From CAZTHM01 sp041946825 (GTDB taxonomy: Bacteria; Acidobacteriota; Terriglobia; UBA7540): DNA of 64,000 bases. The notes under the pieces are model-generated. The model did not search any database, had not been told where the DNA came from, and was given only the letters and a program-made list of their open reading frames with translations. The stretch is from the NCBI GenBank assembly GCA_041946825.1, contig JBHGBD010000002.1, positions 248,001 through 312,000 of the forward strand, written 5' to 3'. Position numbers and translations under genes: made by a program. Positions 25,815 through 34,139 of the stretch are shown piece by piece; positions within the stretch are counted from its first letter, which is position 1, and every line of letters begins with the position of its first letter.

Positions 25815-26351
25815 ATGGCCTCATACTTGGACGAAGAACCCGAAGGCAAGCCCGACCATGGACGGAAGGAGATCCGCTGGAATATTCCCGTGCCCGTGCG
25901 CGTGAAGGGCAGGGGGAGCGACGGCAAGGAATTCGACGAGGAGTCCATTACCGCCGACGCCAGCCCCTCGGGGATGTGCGTGCTGCTTCCTGTCTCGCCC
26001 CGCCGGGGCGATACGCTGACGCTGACCGCGCCGGAGGAGGGGTTCGAATCGCCGGCCGCGGTCACCACCGTGACTCCACTGGGCGCCAACATGAACCGCG
26101 TGCGTTTGCGCTTCCCCGCGGGGACCAGGTTCAACCGGTCGGCGGCGGCGCGCAAATACGTCTATGACTTCCCTTCGGAGAATTGGGTCGGATATATCGA
26201 AGGCGAGAATTACTATAATAGTAAACACGAGGTCTTCGCCCGCCTGGAGGGAAGCCGCATCATGGCGCTCGATACCGGCAACCTGCTCTTCCACCTCCGC
26301 GGCGATCGGGTTTACGATCTGCGCGGCAACTGCCTGGGGCATCTTATTTAG
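25815..26351 (+). CDS. PilZ-like protein with extra C-terminal domain
   Basis: Protein of 178 residues. The N-terminal half is PilZ-like: the RxxxR motif in GRKEIRWNIPVPVRV and a D-x-S-x-x-G motif in TADASPSGMCV, both expected for c-di-GMP binding. The C-terminal ~70 residues (YVYDFPSENWVGYIEGENYY onward) are a separate domain with short repeats of the kind LLFHLRGDRVYDLRGN. It follows the STAS gene by 39 bp and ends in an 8-bp convergent overlap with the MBL gene. Ligand binding is inferred. Confidence 0.68.
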   Translation: MASYLDEEPEGKPDHGRKEIRWNIPVPVRVKGRGSDGKEFDEESITADASPSGMCVLLPVSPRRGDTLTLTAPEEGFESPAAVTTVTPLGANMNRVRLRFPAGTRFNRSAAARKYVYDFPSENWVGYIEGENYYNSKHEVFARLEGSRIMALDTGNLLFHLRGDRVYDLRGNCLGHLI

Positions 26352-27228
26352 CGGGTCTTGCGGCCGGGGTCGGAGCGCCCTTCGTGCGTCGATCCGGGAC
26401 CGGAGCGGGGATGTCCAGAACCATGCCTTCGGCGGCGGCAAGGGTCGCGGGGAACTTCGCGCGCGCCTGGGCCAGCAGGCTGTCGATGTAATGGTCGTCG
26501 TGGTCCGGGTCGTGGTGAAACAGGACGAGTTGGCGCACGCCCGCATCCTGGGCGACCTTCACTCCCTCCACCCACGAGCTGTGTCCCCAGCCCTGCTTTT
26601 CGCCCACCAGTTGTTCCCAGGTGTACTGGGCGTCGTAGATCAGCACGTCGGCGCCCGCAGCGATCTTGCGAAGGTTCTGGTCGTGCAACGCCGAACCCGG
26701 CTCGGTGTCCGTGGCGTAGACGATCGATCCGCCGTCGGCGCTGATGCGGTAAGCGACGGAGCCCTGCGGATGGTTCAGCGCCGTGGTGCTGATGATGGCG
26801 CCGTTGATGTTGATGGGCTTGGTCCCGATATCGTAGAAGTTGCGTACCGCTCCCATGATGCTCATGTCAACGGGGAAATAGGGCGTCACCATCTGGCCTT
26901 CCACGGCCCGCTTCAATTGGCGCGCCTTGGTCGACACGGAGTGGAAGAAGAAGCTGTTTCCCTGGCGGTAAAGGGGCAGGAAGAATGGGATGCCCTGGAT
27001 GTGGTCCCAATGGAAATGCGTCAGGAAGATGAAAGCGATGATGGGCTCGGAGCCGAACTCACGCAGAAGGCTCTTGCCCAGCCCGCGCAGGCCGCTGCCG
27101 CAGTCGAGAATCAGCAGCGTGCCGTTGGCCAGGCGGATTTCCAGGCAGGGCGTGTTGCCGCCGTAACGCGAGTTGCGGCGCTCCGGCGTGGGTGTCGAGC
27201 CGCGGACTCCCCAGAATTTCAGCCTCAC
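26344..27228 (-). CDS. Metallo-beta-lactamase-fold hydrolase
   Basis: MBL-fold protein of 294 residues, with a GTG start at 27228. Metal-binding residues are visible: HFHWDH (71-76), His153 in LNHPQGS, Asp174 in YATDTEP and a His pair near 238. GWGHSSW (213-219) is common in MBL proteins found beside signalling genes. The C-terminus is Pro/Ala-rich. It may act on a phosphodiester or nucleotide; the substrate is unknown. Its stop overlaps that of the convergent PilZ-like gene. Confidence 0.82.
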   Translation of the reverse strand: MRLKFWGVRGSTPTPERRNSRYGGNTPCLEIRLANGTLLILDCGSGLRGLGKSLLREFGSEPIIAFIFLTHFHWDHIQGIPFFLPLYRQGNSFFFHSVSTKARQLKRAVEGQMVTPYFPVDMSIMGAVRNFYDIGTKPININGAIISTTALNHPQGSVAYRISADGGSIVYATDTEPGSALHDQNLRKIAAGADVLIYDAQYTWEQLVGEKQGWGHSSWVEGVKVAQDAGVRQLVLFHHDPDHDDHYIDSLLAQARAKFPATLAAAEGMVLDIPAPVPDRRTKGAPTPAARPAK

Positions 27229-27358
27229 TCCGTTGCACCTCGGATGCGCCCCGGGCGACCACCGGCGTGTTAACTACTTTGCGGCGGCGGGCTTGCCTGC
27301 CGCTCATTAGTTTGTAACGCATTTTCGCATTCCGCGCAAGGTCAACCCGCAGGCGGAT

Positions 27359-27376
27359 GCCGGGCTGAAGCCCGGC
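27359..27376. repeat. Palindromic hairpin element in divergent region
   Basis: GCCGGGCT-GA-AGCCCGGC can form a perfect stem with a TGAA loop. It lies between the divergent MBL and second PilZ-like genes, some 38 bases before the promoter at 27414. No T-run follows on either strand, so it is more likely a REP-like element than a terminator. Confidence 0.45.
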
Positions 27377-27413
27377 CCACCGTCACGGATGACGGCACGA
27401 CACCAATGCGCCG

Positions 27414-27442
27414 TTGCGGTATCCGGACCGAACGGCTAAAAT
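27414..27442 (+). promoter_or_regulatory. Sigma70-like promoter of the second PilZ-like gene
   Basis: TTGCGG (27414-27419) and TAAAAT (27437-27442, five of six matches) are 17 bases apart. The start point would be near 27449, leaving a leader of about 80 bases before the ATG at 27529. Confidence 0.45.
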
Positions 27443-27528
27443 AGACGTTGGGGATAGGTCGGAACTCTCACCACGCTGATGCCTGAACATGGGAAGATTG
27501 AAATCGACCGAGGAAGAGGTGTGCGCTG

Positions 27529-27876
27529 ATGTCGCAACGGGAATCCCGCAAGACTCCACGCCAGCGTTTGAAGGTTCCGATCCGAATTAACGGCCGCAAT
27601 CCTCAAGGCCAGGAATTCAGCGAGGAAACATCGACCCTGGTTGTGAACTGGAATGGCGCGCTCGTCACTCCCATCAAACCCCTCACGAGCGACCAGACCG
27701 TATACGTCGTCAACCAGCAGAACGGCAAGGAAGCGGAGTTCCGCGTGGTGGGACTCGGCGAGAGCCAGGCGCTGAGTGCTGAAGGCTGGGGCATCGAGTG
27801 CCTGAACCCCGAGAAGGATTTCTGGGATTTGCTGGAAACGGTGGGGCCGGCCGACCCCTCGCGATATGACGCCTAG
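27529..27876 (+). CDS. PilZ-like protein
   Basis: Protein of 115 residues. The N-terminus has RKTPRQRLKVPIRINGR, which provides an RxxxR motif and the first PilZ strand, but the usual D/N-x-S-x-x-G is replaced by NWNGA, so c-di-GMP binding is uncertain. It resembles the N-terminal half of the protein at 25815. A single-gene transcript is likely, ending 17 bp from the convergent repeat-protein gene. Confidence 0.62.
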   Translation: MSQRESRKTPRQRLKVPIRINGRNPQGQEFSEETSTLVVNWNGALVTPIKPLTSDQTVYVVNQQNGKEAEFRVVGLGESQALSAEGWGIECLNPEKDFWDLLETVGPADPSRYDA

Positions 27877-27893
27877 GGCGGATGCGTAGCGCC

Positions 27894-29132
27894 TCAGCGC
27901 AGCGTGACGAACACCTGGCGCACGTGCCCGCTGCGGTCGGTCTCCTGCACGACTTGATAGGACGGCCGCAACTCGGAATCCGCAGCGCCACGCTCCTTCA
28001 CTCTTTCAACCGTCTGCGTCGATCCGTCTTTGCCCGGCGCGGTTTCCTGCGTCTTCTCTTCGACAACTCGCGGCTTGAAGGATGAGACATCCCTCGCAGC
28101 GCCGCCCGCCACCAGGTCGGACTCTTTCGTGGTCTTCACGGTGGCCTTTCCCTCGGGCGTCTTCACCTGCTCGGAGACAGTTCTCTCGACAAGGTAGGAC
28201 TTGGGATTGATGGTGTCCTGGAAATCGCGCCGGCGCAAGGTCACCTCGCGTGTCTCCTTGCCGGGCGTGGTCGAAACCTTCTCCTGCCGGACCTCATAGT
28301 CGGCCATGCGGCCGTAAGCATCGGGGACCTGCCGGACGGTCTGTGTCTCTTTCTTGCCCTCCGCGGATTTTTCGGTGGTGGTCTGGCGGTCCACCAGCCG
28401 CCAGTCGCCGCTCATGGACTTCTCACGTGTCTCTTTCGTGCTGGTGCGCGCGGCCTCAGGTCCCGCGGCCGTTTCGTGCTCCTTGCGAACCGGCGTCCAT
28501 CGGCCCGAGTAATCAGGCTTCAAGACCTCGCGCTCAATGGAAGTTGAATCGCCCGACTTCTTGATCCTCTCCCGGGTAATTTCGATGGGCACCATGCGGT
28601 CCGAGCCGTCGGGGTTCCTGAGGACGTATTCCTTCTCGATCGTCCCGTCCGGCAGCTTCTTGGTGCGGACTTCGCGCTCCATCACCACGCGGTGGTCACC
28701 GCCGAAGGCCGGCATGCGAAGTCGCTGCGTCTCGACTTCGCCGTCTCGAGTCTTCTTCCGCTCCGTCTCTTCGGTCCGCGAGTATGAAAACGTCCCGTTG
28801 CGAACGCCAAAAGTCTTGGTGCTGTTCGGCTCAGGCGCCGGCTCGGATGCCGGTTCCTCCGCAGCTTTCTGCTCCGCGGCAGGCTCCTCGGCGGGCTTCG
28901 CTTCCTCCGGCTTTCCTTCCGCAGTTTTCTTGCTCGCGGCTTTTTTGTCCGCCGGCTTCTGCCCGGAAGTTGGATCCTGCGCCCAAAGCGGTCGTCCAGC
29001 GGCAACAACCAACAACCACCCAAGCAACGCGAGGGCGAAAGCAATGGCTGGGGGTATGGGGGTTGAGGCGCGTTGAGCGCGTCGTTCCGATATCGAGCTG
29101 GCGCAAAGGCATCTCATAATATACGACCCCAT
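27894..29132 (-). CDS. Exported repeat-rich protein of unknown function
   Basis: About 412 residues from the ATG at 29132; other starts are possible as no ribosome site is clear. A signal peptide (IAFALALLGWLLVVAAGRPLWAQ) is followed by a Lys/Glu/Ala/Pro-rich spacer (~50-100) and then about six related modules of 40-50 residues. Each is rich in Glu, Arg, Lys and Thr and follows a pattern like E-x-R-x-x-T-x-x-G-K-x-x-T-x-x-V-R, ending with a Gly-Arg or Pro-Lys turn. The alternation of charged residues suggests repeated beta-hairpins. I do not recognise the family. Confidence 0.6.
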   Translation of the reverse strand: MGSYIMRCLCASSISERRAQRASTPIPPAIAFALALLGWLLVVAAGRPLWAQDPTSGQKPADKKAASKKTAEGKPEEAKPAEEPAAEQKAAEEPASEPAPEPNSTKTFGVRNGTFSYSRTEETERKKTRDGEVETQRLRMPAFGGDHRVVMEREVRTKKLPDGTIEKEYVLRNPDGSDRMVPIEITRERIKKSGDSTSIEREVLKPDYSGRWTPVRKEHETAAGPEAARTSTKETREKSMSGDWRLVDRQTTTEKSAEGKKETQTVRQVPDAYGRMADYEVRQEKVSTTPGKETREVTLRRRDFQDTINPKSYLVERTVSEQVKTPEGKATVKTTKESDLVAGGAARDVSSFKPRVVEEKTQETAPGKDGSTQTVERVKERGAADSELRPSYQVVQETDRSGHVRQVFVTLR

Positions 29133-29289
29133 TTGGTTTGCGCCCCGGAAGCGCGAGATAGACCCAATTCTACACCACGATTCACTGCTCCCGCCCAGAA
29201 TAAAACGTTCCGGGCCTGACACGCCGCGGCGTCTCGGCGTTAGAATGCACCGGCGGTTGGTGGCGGTTCGACTCTAAAGGAGGAAGCAG

Positions 29290-30063
29290 ATGAAACTCAA
29301 GAATCGCGTTGCGGTCATCACCGGAGCAGGCGGAGGGATCGGGCGGGCGTGCGCGTTGGAATTCGCCCGCGAAGGAGCACGAGTCGTGATCGCCGACATC
29401 AATCGCGCCGGAGCTGAAGACACCCTCCAGCAATTACGCTCGGCCGGCGGCAACGCGACTCTTGTCGAAACTGACGTGGCGAGCGACGAGTCAGTCCGGG
29501 AACTCGTCGCGAAAACCCTGAGCGCCTGCGGGCATGTGGAAATTCTCCTCAACAACGCCGCCATCCAGGTGAACAAGACCGTGGAGGACACCACCGTCGA
29601 AGAATGGAACCGCGAGATCAACGTCAACCTGGGCGGAGTATTCCTCTGCTCGAAGTTCTTCCTTCCCCATCTGCGCAAGAGCCGGGGAGCCATCATTAAT
29701 ATGGCTTCGGTGAACGGCTTCTTCGTGGAGCCGATATGCGCGGGATATTGCGCCACGAAGGCCGCCATCATCGGCCTGACCAAAGCCATGGCCATCGACC
29801 ACGGCCGCGAGGGAATCCGCGTGAACTGCATCTGTCCCGGGTACATCGACGCCGGGTTGGCGTGGGGGTACTTCGAATCGCAGTCCGACCCGGGAGCGGC
29901 GCGGGTTGCGGCAGGAAAGCTTCACGCCCTCGGACGCATCGGCCGACCGGAGGAGGTCGCCCGTGTGGCCGTATTTCTGGCGAGCGACGAAGCTTCGTTT
30001 ATGACCGGCTCCGCAGTCGTCGTTGACGGCGGATTCGGCTCCGGCCTTCCACCCAATCAGTGA
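29290..30063 (+). CDS. SDR-family oxidoreductase
   Basis: Classical short-chain dehydrogenase of 257 residues. The cofactor motif TGAGGGIG is at 11-18, Asp36 after strand two favours NAD(H), NNAA at 88-91, and the catalytic tetrad is Asn113, Ser140, Tyr153 and Lys157. PG and the C-terminal VDGGFGSG are typical. A strong AAGGAGG precedes the ATG. It lies at the edge between the signalling block and the polysaccharide locus; sugar or polyol oxidation is likely from context only. Confidence 0.85.
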   Translation: MKLKNRVAVITGAGGGIGRACALEFAREGARVVIADINRAGAEDTLQQLRSAGGNATLVETDVASDESVRELVAKTLSACGHVEILLNNAAIQVNKTVEDTTVEEWNREINVNLGGVFLCSKFFLPHLRKSRGAIINMASVNGFFVEPICAGYCATKAAIIGLTKAMAIDHGREGIRVNCICPGYIDAGLAWGYFESQSDPGAARVAAGKLHALGRIGRPEEVARVAVFLASDEASFMTGSAVVVDGGFGSGLPPNQ

Positions 30064-30257
30064 TCCCGCAAACCTCACTTTAGGAAAGGCCCGCAGGGCG
30101 AGTCGACCAGGTAGATCCTCCTCAAGTTACTTTGCGGGAGTGCCGAATATCCCTGCGGGTGCGCATGCGGCTGAGTGAGCGTTTGAAGACTCTGACGCCC
30201 GCCTCCCAGTCCAAGGTCACCGCTCAGGTTTGTGGCCGGGAGAGGAGAACCGAGTTC

Positions 30258-31019
30258 ATGAGGATTTTCGATCACGTAGACCCGCGAAGCCTCGATCGCC
30301 GAGAGTGGCACCTCTGGACGTTGGCCCTCGGCATGATTGTCATCCTGTCGTCCGGGATGGCATTGCTGATGTATCCGACAGCTTTCTCCGACCCCCTCAT
30401 CCTGACCGGAACCACACTGCGCAAGGTTTTCTTCGGCTTCTGCGGCCTGTCTGTTTTGACAGTAGGGTATCTCGTCGACCGGCAGATTACTTTGCGAACG
30501 TTGCGCCGGCAACTCGTCGAACAGGAACGGCGCGTGCGGGACCTCCGCCAGGAGGCGAGCATCGACTTTCTTGCCACTTTGCCCGGCTTCACCCACTTCC
30601 AGGATCGGCTGGCGATGGAATATCGCCGCGCCTCCGGCTCCCGACAATCCCTTTCGCTTCTGGTAATTGACCTGAAGCCGAGTCGCGACCTTACCCACAC
30701 TGCGGAAGTATCGACGGCGTTCGGTGATGCGGCCAAAGCCTTGACTCGGAAACTCCGTGGTGAGGATTCCATTTACTGCTTCGCGCCCGGCGCCTTTGGC
30801 ATCGTTCTCCCCGGGGTCAGCGTGAGTGACGCCTACCGAGTCGTCTCGCGCCTGGAGGACGGCCTCAACGACGCCGCCGGAGCCAGTAGCCGCTTCTCCT
30901 TCGATATCCGCGTCGTCACCTACCCCGACCATGTGGTGAGCGCTCGCGAGATGGAAGATGTGGTTCGCTCCCGCCTGCCAAAGAACGAAAGTGACGGCGC
31001 GCAGACCCAGGCTGCGTGA
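30258..31019 (+). CDS. Membrane protein with degenerate GGDEF domain
   Basis: About 253 residues from the ATG at 30258 (AGGAG upstream). Two membrane segments (~20-42 and ~58-80) lead into a coiled-coil-like linker (RRQLVEQERRVRDLRQEA) and a GGDEF-fold domain. In place of GG(D/E)EF it reads APGAFGIVLPG, so the diguanylate cyclase active site is lost, although SIDFLATLPGFTHFQDRL and the flanking fold remain. It may sense or bind c-di-GMP, or serve as a scaffold. It stands just before the polysaccharide locus. Confidence 0.7.
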   Translation: MRIFDHVDPRSLDRREWHLWTLALGMIVILSSGMALLMYPTAFSDPLILTGTTLRKVFFGFCGLSVLTVGYLVDRQITLRTLRRQLVEQERRVRDLRQEASIDFLATLPGFTHFQDRLAMEYRRASGSRQSLSLLVIDLKPSRDLTHTAEVSTAFGDAAKALTRKLRGEDSIYCFAPGAFGIVLPGVSVSDAYRVVSRLEDGLNDAAGASSRFSFDIRVVTYPDHVVSAREMEDVVRSRLPKNESDGAQTQAA

Positions 31020-31073
31020 CCTGATTCGCGAGGATGCTTCCCTCGTTGCGGCAACCGCACGGTCGTTCCGGTT

Positions 31074-31137
31074 GTGAAAACTTGCAGAACGGCCGGGAAA
31101 GTTTCCCCTTGAACTGTACGCGCCTCCGCTGTAATCT
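31074..31137 (+). promoter_or_regulatory. Tandem-operator promoter of the GH105 operon
   Basis: Dyad sites GTGAAAACTTGCAG (31074-31087) and GGGAAAGTTTCCCC (31095-31108), 21 bases apart, are directly followed by TTGAAC (-35, 31109-31114) and, 17 bases later, TAATCT (-10, 31132-31137). It is the weakest of four promoters with this layout (see 38357, 52815 and 53010). Confidence 0.45.
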
Positions 31138-31162
31138 GCTGTAGCTGCAGGTTCTGAGTCGA

Positions 31163-32308
31163 TTGGCCCCAGATGGGATACCCCGTACGCAGATGCCGGA
31201 TCCTCTCGTGACTGGCAATTCCCTTGTTGACATCGCCCACCGGGCTGCCGAACTTCTGATCCCCTATTCGTGGAAGGTGTGGTTTTGGGGAGACTCCATC
31301 GGGTTGGAGGGTCTGCTCGACGCCTCCGAGTTGACCGGCAATCCCCAGTACGCCGGTTTTGTTCACGGGCTGCTGAAAGGTTGGCTGGCGCGCGAGAAAC
31401 AGCGAAGCGAATTCGATTACACTGCTCCCGGCGTCGCGCTGCTTCGTGTCTATGAGGCAACGAGAGACTCGCGCCTTCTGGACGCGGCGTTTCGGCATGC
31501 GGAGTACATGGCGGGATTTCGAAAGACATCGGGCGGCGCCTTCGTACGATATGAGGACGCGGCGATTGAATTACCACCGGAACTACCGGCCGACCATCCG
31601 GAATTCGAGACATGCCGGGCGCGGTCAGAGAATGTCAAGGATGGCGGTCCCTGCGTTTTTGTGGACTCGGTTCACTTCGACGGACCCTTCTTCGCAAAGC
31701 TTTATCAGGTGACGGGCCGAGACCAATTTCGCGAACTCGCTCTCAGGAACATCCTTCCTCAGATTGACCTGTTGTTTGATCCCCCCGAGAATCTCTTCCA
31801 TCATTTCTGGCTGGAAAAGACAAAGTCGCGGAACGGCGTCCTGTGGGGGCGTGGCAACGGCTGGGGACTCCTGGGGTTGGTGCGCACTCTGGAATGCCTC
31901 CCGGCGGACGATCCTGGCGCCAGAACGATCCGCGAAGTACTGGAAAGGCAGGCGGGCCGCCTGGCTGAATTGCAGGACGCGAAGGGCGGTTGGCATACCG
32001 TGCTGGATGACCCGAGTTCGTACATCGAGCCTTCCATCGCGGCTTTTGTGGTCGATGGCTTTTCCGCGAGCGTGCGAAGCGGGTGGTTGGACAAGACCCG
32101 GTTTCGCCCGGTCATTGAATCGGGGATGCAATTCCTGCTCGCCCATGTGGATTCAAGCGGACTGCTGACGGGGGTATCCTACGAAACATTCCCGAGCACA
32201 CGCGCCGAGCATTACCGGAAAATGCCGCGTGGCGCGATGGTTCCCTGGGGTCAAGGCCCGTTGTTGACAGCGCTTCGGTCGTACTCGCTACTCGACGCCC
32301 GCGTGTGA
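31163..32308 (+). CDS. GH105/GH88-like unsaturated rhamnogalacturonyl hydrolase
   Basis: Enzyme of the (alpha/alpha)6 barrel type that removes the unsaturated uronic acid left by pectin lyases. In 381 residues it shows FVDSVHFDGPFFAKLYQVTG (Asp168 and Asp173, catalytic region) and the GH105 hallmark WGRGNGW (228-234). No signal peptide is visible, so it probably acts in the cytoplasm. The frame opens at TTG 31163; ATG 31193 is equally possible. It is the first gene of an operon with an SDR, a lactonase and an aldose-epimerase-like protein, behind a tandem-operator promoter. Confidence 0.82.
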   Translation: MAPDGIPRTQMPDPLVTGNSLVDIAHRAAELLIPYSWKVWFWGDSIGLEGLLDASELTGNPQYAGFVHGLLKGWLAREKQRSEFDYTAPGVALLRVYEATRDSRLLDAAFRHAEYMAGFRKTSGGAFVRYEDAAIELPPELPADHPEFETCRARSENVKDGGPCVFVDSVHFDGPFFAKLYQVTGRDQFRELALRNILPQIDLLFDPPENLFHHFWLEKTKSRNGVLWGRGNGWGLLGLVRTLECLPADDPGARTIREVLERQAGRLAELQDAKGGWHTVLDDPSSYIEPSIAAFVVDGFSASVRSGWLDKTRFRPVIESGMQFLLAHVDSSGLLTGVSYETFPSTRAEHYRKMPRGAMVPWGQGPLLTALRSYSLLDARV

Positions 32309-32328
32309 AGCCGCAGGCCTCCAGTGAT

Positions 32329-33099
32329 ATGGCAACCACACCATTGAACGGCAAAGTCGCGTTAGTGACGGGAGCGGCGGCGGGCATTGGGGCCGGGATC
32401 GCCGAACGCTTTGTGAATGCGGGCGCGCGGGTCGCGATCTTCGATATCAACGGTGAGGCCGCACAGCAGCAGGCTGCCCGGCTGAATGCCAGAGGCCGGG
32501 TTCTTGCTTTGCAAGGGGACGTAGCCGGCGAGGAATCAGTGCGCGGCGCTATCGAGAAAATTGTGGCTCAATTCGGCGGGCTCGATGTGCTGGTGAACAA
32601 CGCCGGCATTGAAGTCGCAGGGCCGGTCGCCAAAATTACAGCGGCCGAGTGGGATCGTCAGCTTGCCGTGAATCTGAAGGGCGCGTTTCTCTGTGCGAAG
32701 TACGCGATCGCAAAAATGATCGGTCGGGGCGGAGCCGTTATCAATATTTCGTCGGTCCGCGCGTTTGTTTCCTATCCGGGCGGAATCGCCTATGACGCAT
32801 CCAAAGCCGCTCTAATTGGCTTTACAAGGGCCCTGGCGCTTGATCACGGCCGCGATCGAATCCGCGTGAACGCGATCTGTCCCGGCTATATTGACACGCC
32901 CATGACCGAGGAATGGCTCCGGTCGGTGCCGGACCGCGAGGAGACAACGCGCCAGATGCTGGCCGTCCACCCGCTGGGACGCATCGGAACACCGCACGAC
33001 GTTGCCGAAGCGGCGGTATTTCTGGCTTCTGACGCGGCTTCATTCATAACCGGTACGGCGCTCGTGGTGGACGGTGGCATGTCCGCGGCTGGCCACTGA
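32329..33099 (+). CDS. SDR-family oxidoreductase (sugar dehydrogenase candidate)
   Basis: Classical SDR of about 256 residues if the ATG at 32329 is used (a GTG at 32305 overlaps the GH105 stop). It has TGAAAGIG (14-21), Asp39 after strand two, NNAG, and Asn/Ser/Tyr/Lys (YDASK) intact. The C-terminus is VDGGMSAAGH. Placed between GH105 and an SMP-30 lactonase, it is a good candidate for the sugar 1-dehydrogenase that makes the lactone. The sugar, perhaps rhamnose, galactose or a uronic acid, is not defined by sequence. Confidence 0.82.
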   Translation: MATTPLNGKVALVTGAAAGIGAGIAERFVNAGARVAIFDINGEAAQQQAARLNARGRVLALQGDVAGEESVRGAIEKIVAQFGGLDVLVNNAGIEVAGPVAKITAAEWDRQLAVNLKGAFLCAKYAIAKMIGRGGAVINISSVRAFVSYPGGIAYDASKAALIGFTRALALDHGRDRIRVNAICPGYIDTPMTEEWLRSVPDREETTRQMLAVHPLGRIGTPHDVAEAAVFLASDAASFITGTALVVDGGMSAAGH

Positions 33100-33189
33100 T
33101 TCGGCAGGCCTTTTGCGAGGCCGCGCTTGCCGGGGAAGTACAAATCGCGGTACCGTCGGTCGTGGCACAGAACCGGAGGAGGCTAACCT

Positions 33190-34092
33190 ATGCCTGAAAT
33201 TTCCATTGTTGCCGATTACGGCGACCTTTGCGGCGAAGGGCCCATTTGGGATGTCAAAACGCAGCGCCTCTACTGGACTGACATTACCGGTCAGAAGTTC
33301 TACAGCTATGACTGGAAATCGAAAGAGCACCGAGTCTTCAAGGAGGGTTTCGAGGTCGGGGGAGCAGCGTTTAACCGGCCGGGAGGCTTTGTCATCGCCA
33401 ACACCTCCGGCTTTTGGCTCTGGGAAGTGCCCGCTGAACCACGTTTGATCGCAGAGCACGCAGATGGGCACAAATGCCAATTGAACGACTGCATCGCCGA
33501 CCCAGCGGGCCGCTTTCTGGCGGGGTCAGTGTTTTATGATCCCGCCAAGGACTACCCGCTCGGCAAACTGATTCGCCTGGATAAGGATGGAACGGCGCAC
33601 GTTCTGGACGAGGGCATTCACCTCGCAAACGGGTTGGGGTTTTCGGTGGACGCGAAGACGCTTTACCTCACGGACTCCGCAGCTCGAACCATCTACGCTT
33701 ACGACTTCGACGCGAGAACCGGCAGCGTGAGCAACCGTCGCGTCTTTGTGAAGGTGCCGTCGACGAGCGGACTTCCCGACGGATTGACGGTTGATGCCGA
33801 GGACTTCGTCTGGTCAGCGGAGTGGTATGGAAGCCGCGTGGTTCGCTACGACCCGGATGGAAAGATCGAACGCACGATTGCGACGCCGGCAAAGCAGACT
33901 TCGTCGCTCGCCTTCGGCGGCCCCGAACTGACCGATATCTTCATCACCTCCGCCGCCCGGTCCGAAGTCATGCCCATCATGCCGCCCGGCTACGACCCGA
34001 ATACCGGCTATTTCGGCGGCGCGCTTTATCATGTCAATCTGGGAATCCGCGGAAAGGCGGAATTCGTGGCGGACATCCAGGTTGGCAAATAG
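33190..34092 (+). CDS. SMP-30/gluconolactonase-family lactonase
   Basis: Six-bladed propeller lactonase of 300 residues that opens sugar lactones. The divalent-metal ligands expected for the family are visible: Glu16 (GEGPIWD), Asn99 (LNDC), Asn147 (LANGLGFS) and Asp197 (LPDGLTVD). A strong GGAGGAGG precedes the ATG. It fits a non-phosphorylative pathway, after an SDR dehydrogenase and before a dehydratase. It lies 90 bp after the SDR and 47 bp before the next gene. Confidence 0.86.
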   Translation: MPEISIVADYGDLCGEGPIWDVKTQRLYWTDITGQKFYSYDWKSKEHRVFKEGFEVGGAAFNRPGGFVIANTSGFWLWEVPAEPRLIAEHADGHKCQLNDCIADPAGRFLAGSVFYDPAKDYPLGKLIRLDKDGTAHVLDEGIHLANGLGFSVDAKTLYLTDSAARTIYAYDFDARTGSVSNRRVFVKVPSTSGLPDGLTVDAEDFVWSAEWYGSRVVRYDPDGKIERTIATPAKQTSSLAFGGPELTDIFITSAARSEVMPIMPPGYDPNTGYFGGALYHVNLGIRGKAEFVADIQVGK

Positions 34093-34139
34093 GAGCGCTG
34101 CCGACTATCGTCAACTCTCCTGAGCATCGCCACTACGTA

